Below are positions 6,886-6,993 of a stretch of 6,993 nucleotides of DNA, piece by piece. A model generated the notes under the pieces. It saw nothing but the letters and a program-made list of their open reading frames with translations. It was not told where the DNA came from and made no database searches. The stretch is from Candidatus Competibacteraceae bacterium (GTDB taxonomy: Bacteria; Pseudomonadota; Gammaproteobacteria; Competibacterales; Competibacteraceae). The position numbers and the translations under genes are program-made. How positions within the stretch are numbered: the first letter of the stretch is position 1; every line of letters begins with the position of its first letter. The stretch spans positions 1 through 6,993 of the forward strand of contig JAAUQA010000164.1 of NCBI GenBank assembly GCA_012032855.1, written 5' to 3'.

Positions 6886-6907
6886 GGTTCAATTAGCGAA
6901 GGTTAAA
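6871..6907. other. Lox-like inverted-repeat site, candidate recombinase crossover site
   Basis: The left arm 6871-6885 reads TATAACCTTCGGTAA. The right arm 6893-6907, on the complementary strand, reads TTTAACCTTCGCTAA. They match at 13 of 15 positions, including the unbroken 8-mer AACCTTCG, and flank a 7-bp asymmetric spacer GGTTCAA. Tyrosine recombinases use arms of about 11-13 bp around a 6-8 bp spacer, so size and spacing fit. The arm shares ATAAC-TTCG with the loxP arm ATAACTTCGTATA. A competing hairpin, AACCTT-CGGT-AAGGTT (6874-6889), overlaps the left arm. Alternatives are an operator or a chance repeat. Confidence 0.55.
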
Positions 6908-6908
6908 A

Positions 6909-6934
6909 AGTCATTTTTATACTAACAAATGACT
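6909..6934. repeat. Perfect 8-bp inverted repeat AGTCATTT/AAATGACT
   Basis: AGTCATTT (6909-6916) and AAATGACT (6927-6934) flank a 10-nt loop. On the minus strand the stem is followed by TTTTT, so it might act as a weak terminator for transcription coming from the right, isolating the recombinase gene. It could also be a protein-binding site next to the lox-like core. Positions 6935-6993 hold nothing I can identify. Confidence 0.45.
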
Positions 6935-6993
6935 CAGGGCCATCGCATTTGGCGTAATCAGCTGAATGAGAGGGAGGGATAAGGCATTTTAGC

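Larger units (their letters stand above)
6855..6925. repeat. Outer inverted repeat TTAGTATA/TATACTAA nearly concentric with the lox-like site
   Basis: TTAGTATA at 6855-6862 is the exact inverse of TATACTAA at 6918-6925. The midpoint of the pair (6890) is within one base of the midpoint of the lox-like site (6889). A related direct copy, ATAGTATA, lies at 6867-6874, 12 bp from the first. These could be accessory binding sites, or simply -10-like sequences in AT-rich DNA. Confidence 0.4.

Overview
The window reads as bacterial chromosomal DNA of moderate G+C content. The gene content (an ABC molybdate importer, a glycerate 2-kinase of the MOFRL type, a Cre-like tyrosine recombinase) fits a proteobacterium, most likely a gammaproteobacterium. 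This is an inference from protein style; there is no rRNA or other phylogenetic marker in the window.

Layout. (1) Positions 1-809, minus strand: the 5' part of an acyltransferase-3 (OafA-like) membrane acetyltransferase, cut by the left window edge and broken by two single-base frame changes. (2) Positions 994-3588, minus strand: a molybdate uptake operon in the order modA-modB-modC. modB and modC are intact and overlap by 4 nt (modC starts with GTG). modA has one extra base near 3052-3054 that removes its last 70 or so codons from frame. (3) Positions 3599-3935: no convincing gene, only a doubtful tiny membrane peptide and a hairpin that may end the next gene. (4) Positions 3936-4355, minus strand: a small secreted protein made almost wholly of 8-residue Asp/Ala/Met/Lys helical repeats. 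(5) Positions 4558-5829, plus strand: glycerate 2-kinase, divergent from the repeat protein. (6) Positions 5826-6833, minus strand: a tyrosine recombinase with all six catalytic residues, whose stop codon overlaps that of the kinase within TTAA. (7) Positions 6834-6993: AT-rich recombinase upstream region containing a cluster of inverted repeats.

The most interesting signal is at 6871-6907. Two 15-bp arms in inverted orientation (13 of 15 positions matching) flank a 7-bp spacer, which is the architecture of a tyrosine-recombinase crossover site. The arm contains ATAACCTTCG, strikingly like the loxP arm ATAACTTCGTATA, and the recombinase has the Cre-like SGHSLRAG motif. The site overlaps the likely recombinase promoter, so this may be a self-contained, possibly autoregulated recombinase/site module.

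The three frame disruptions (two in the acyltransferase, one in modA) can each be repaired by changing the length of a short homopolymer by one base. Sequencing or assembly error is therefore as likely as genuine gene decay, and modABC may be fully functional in the living organism.
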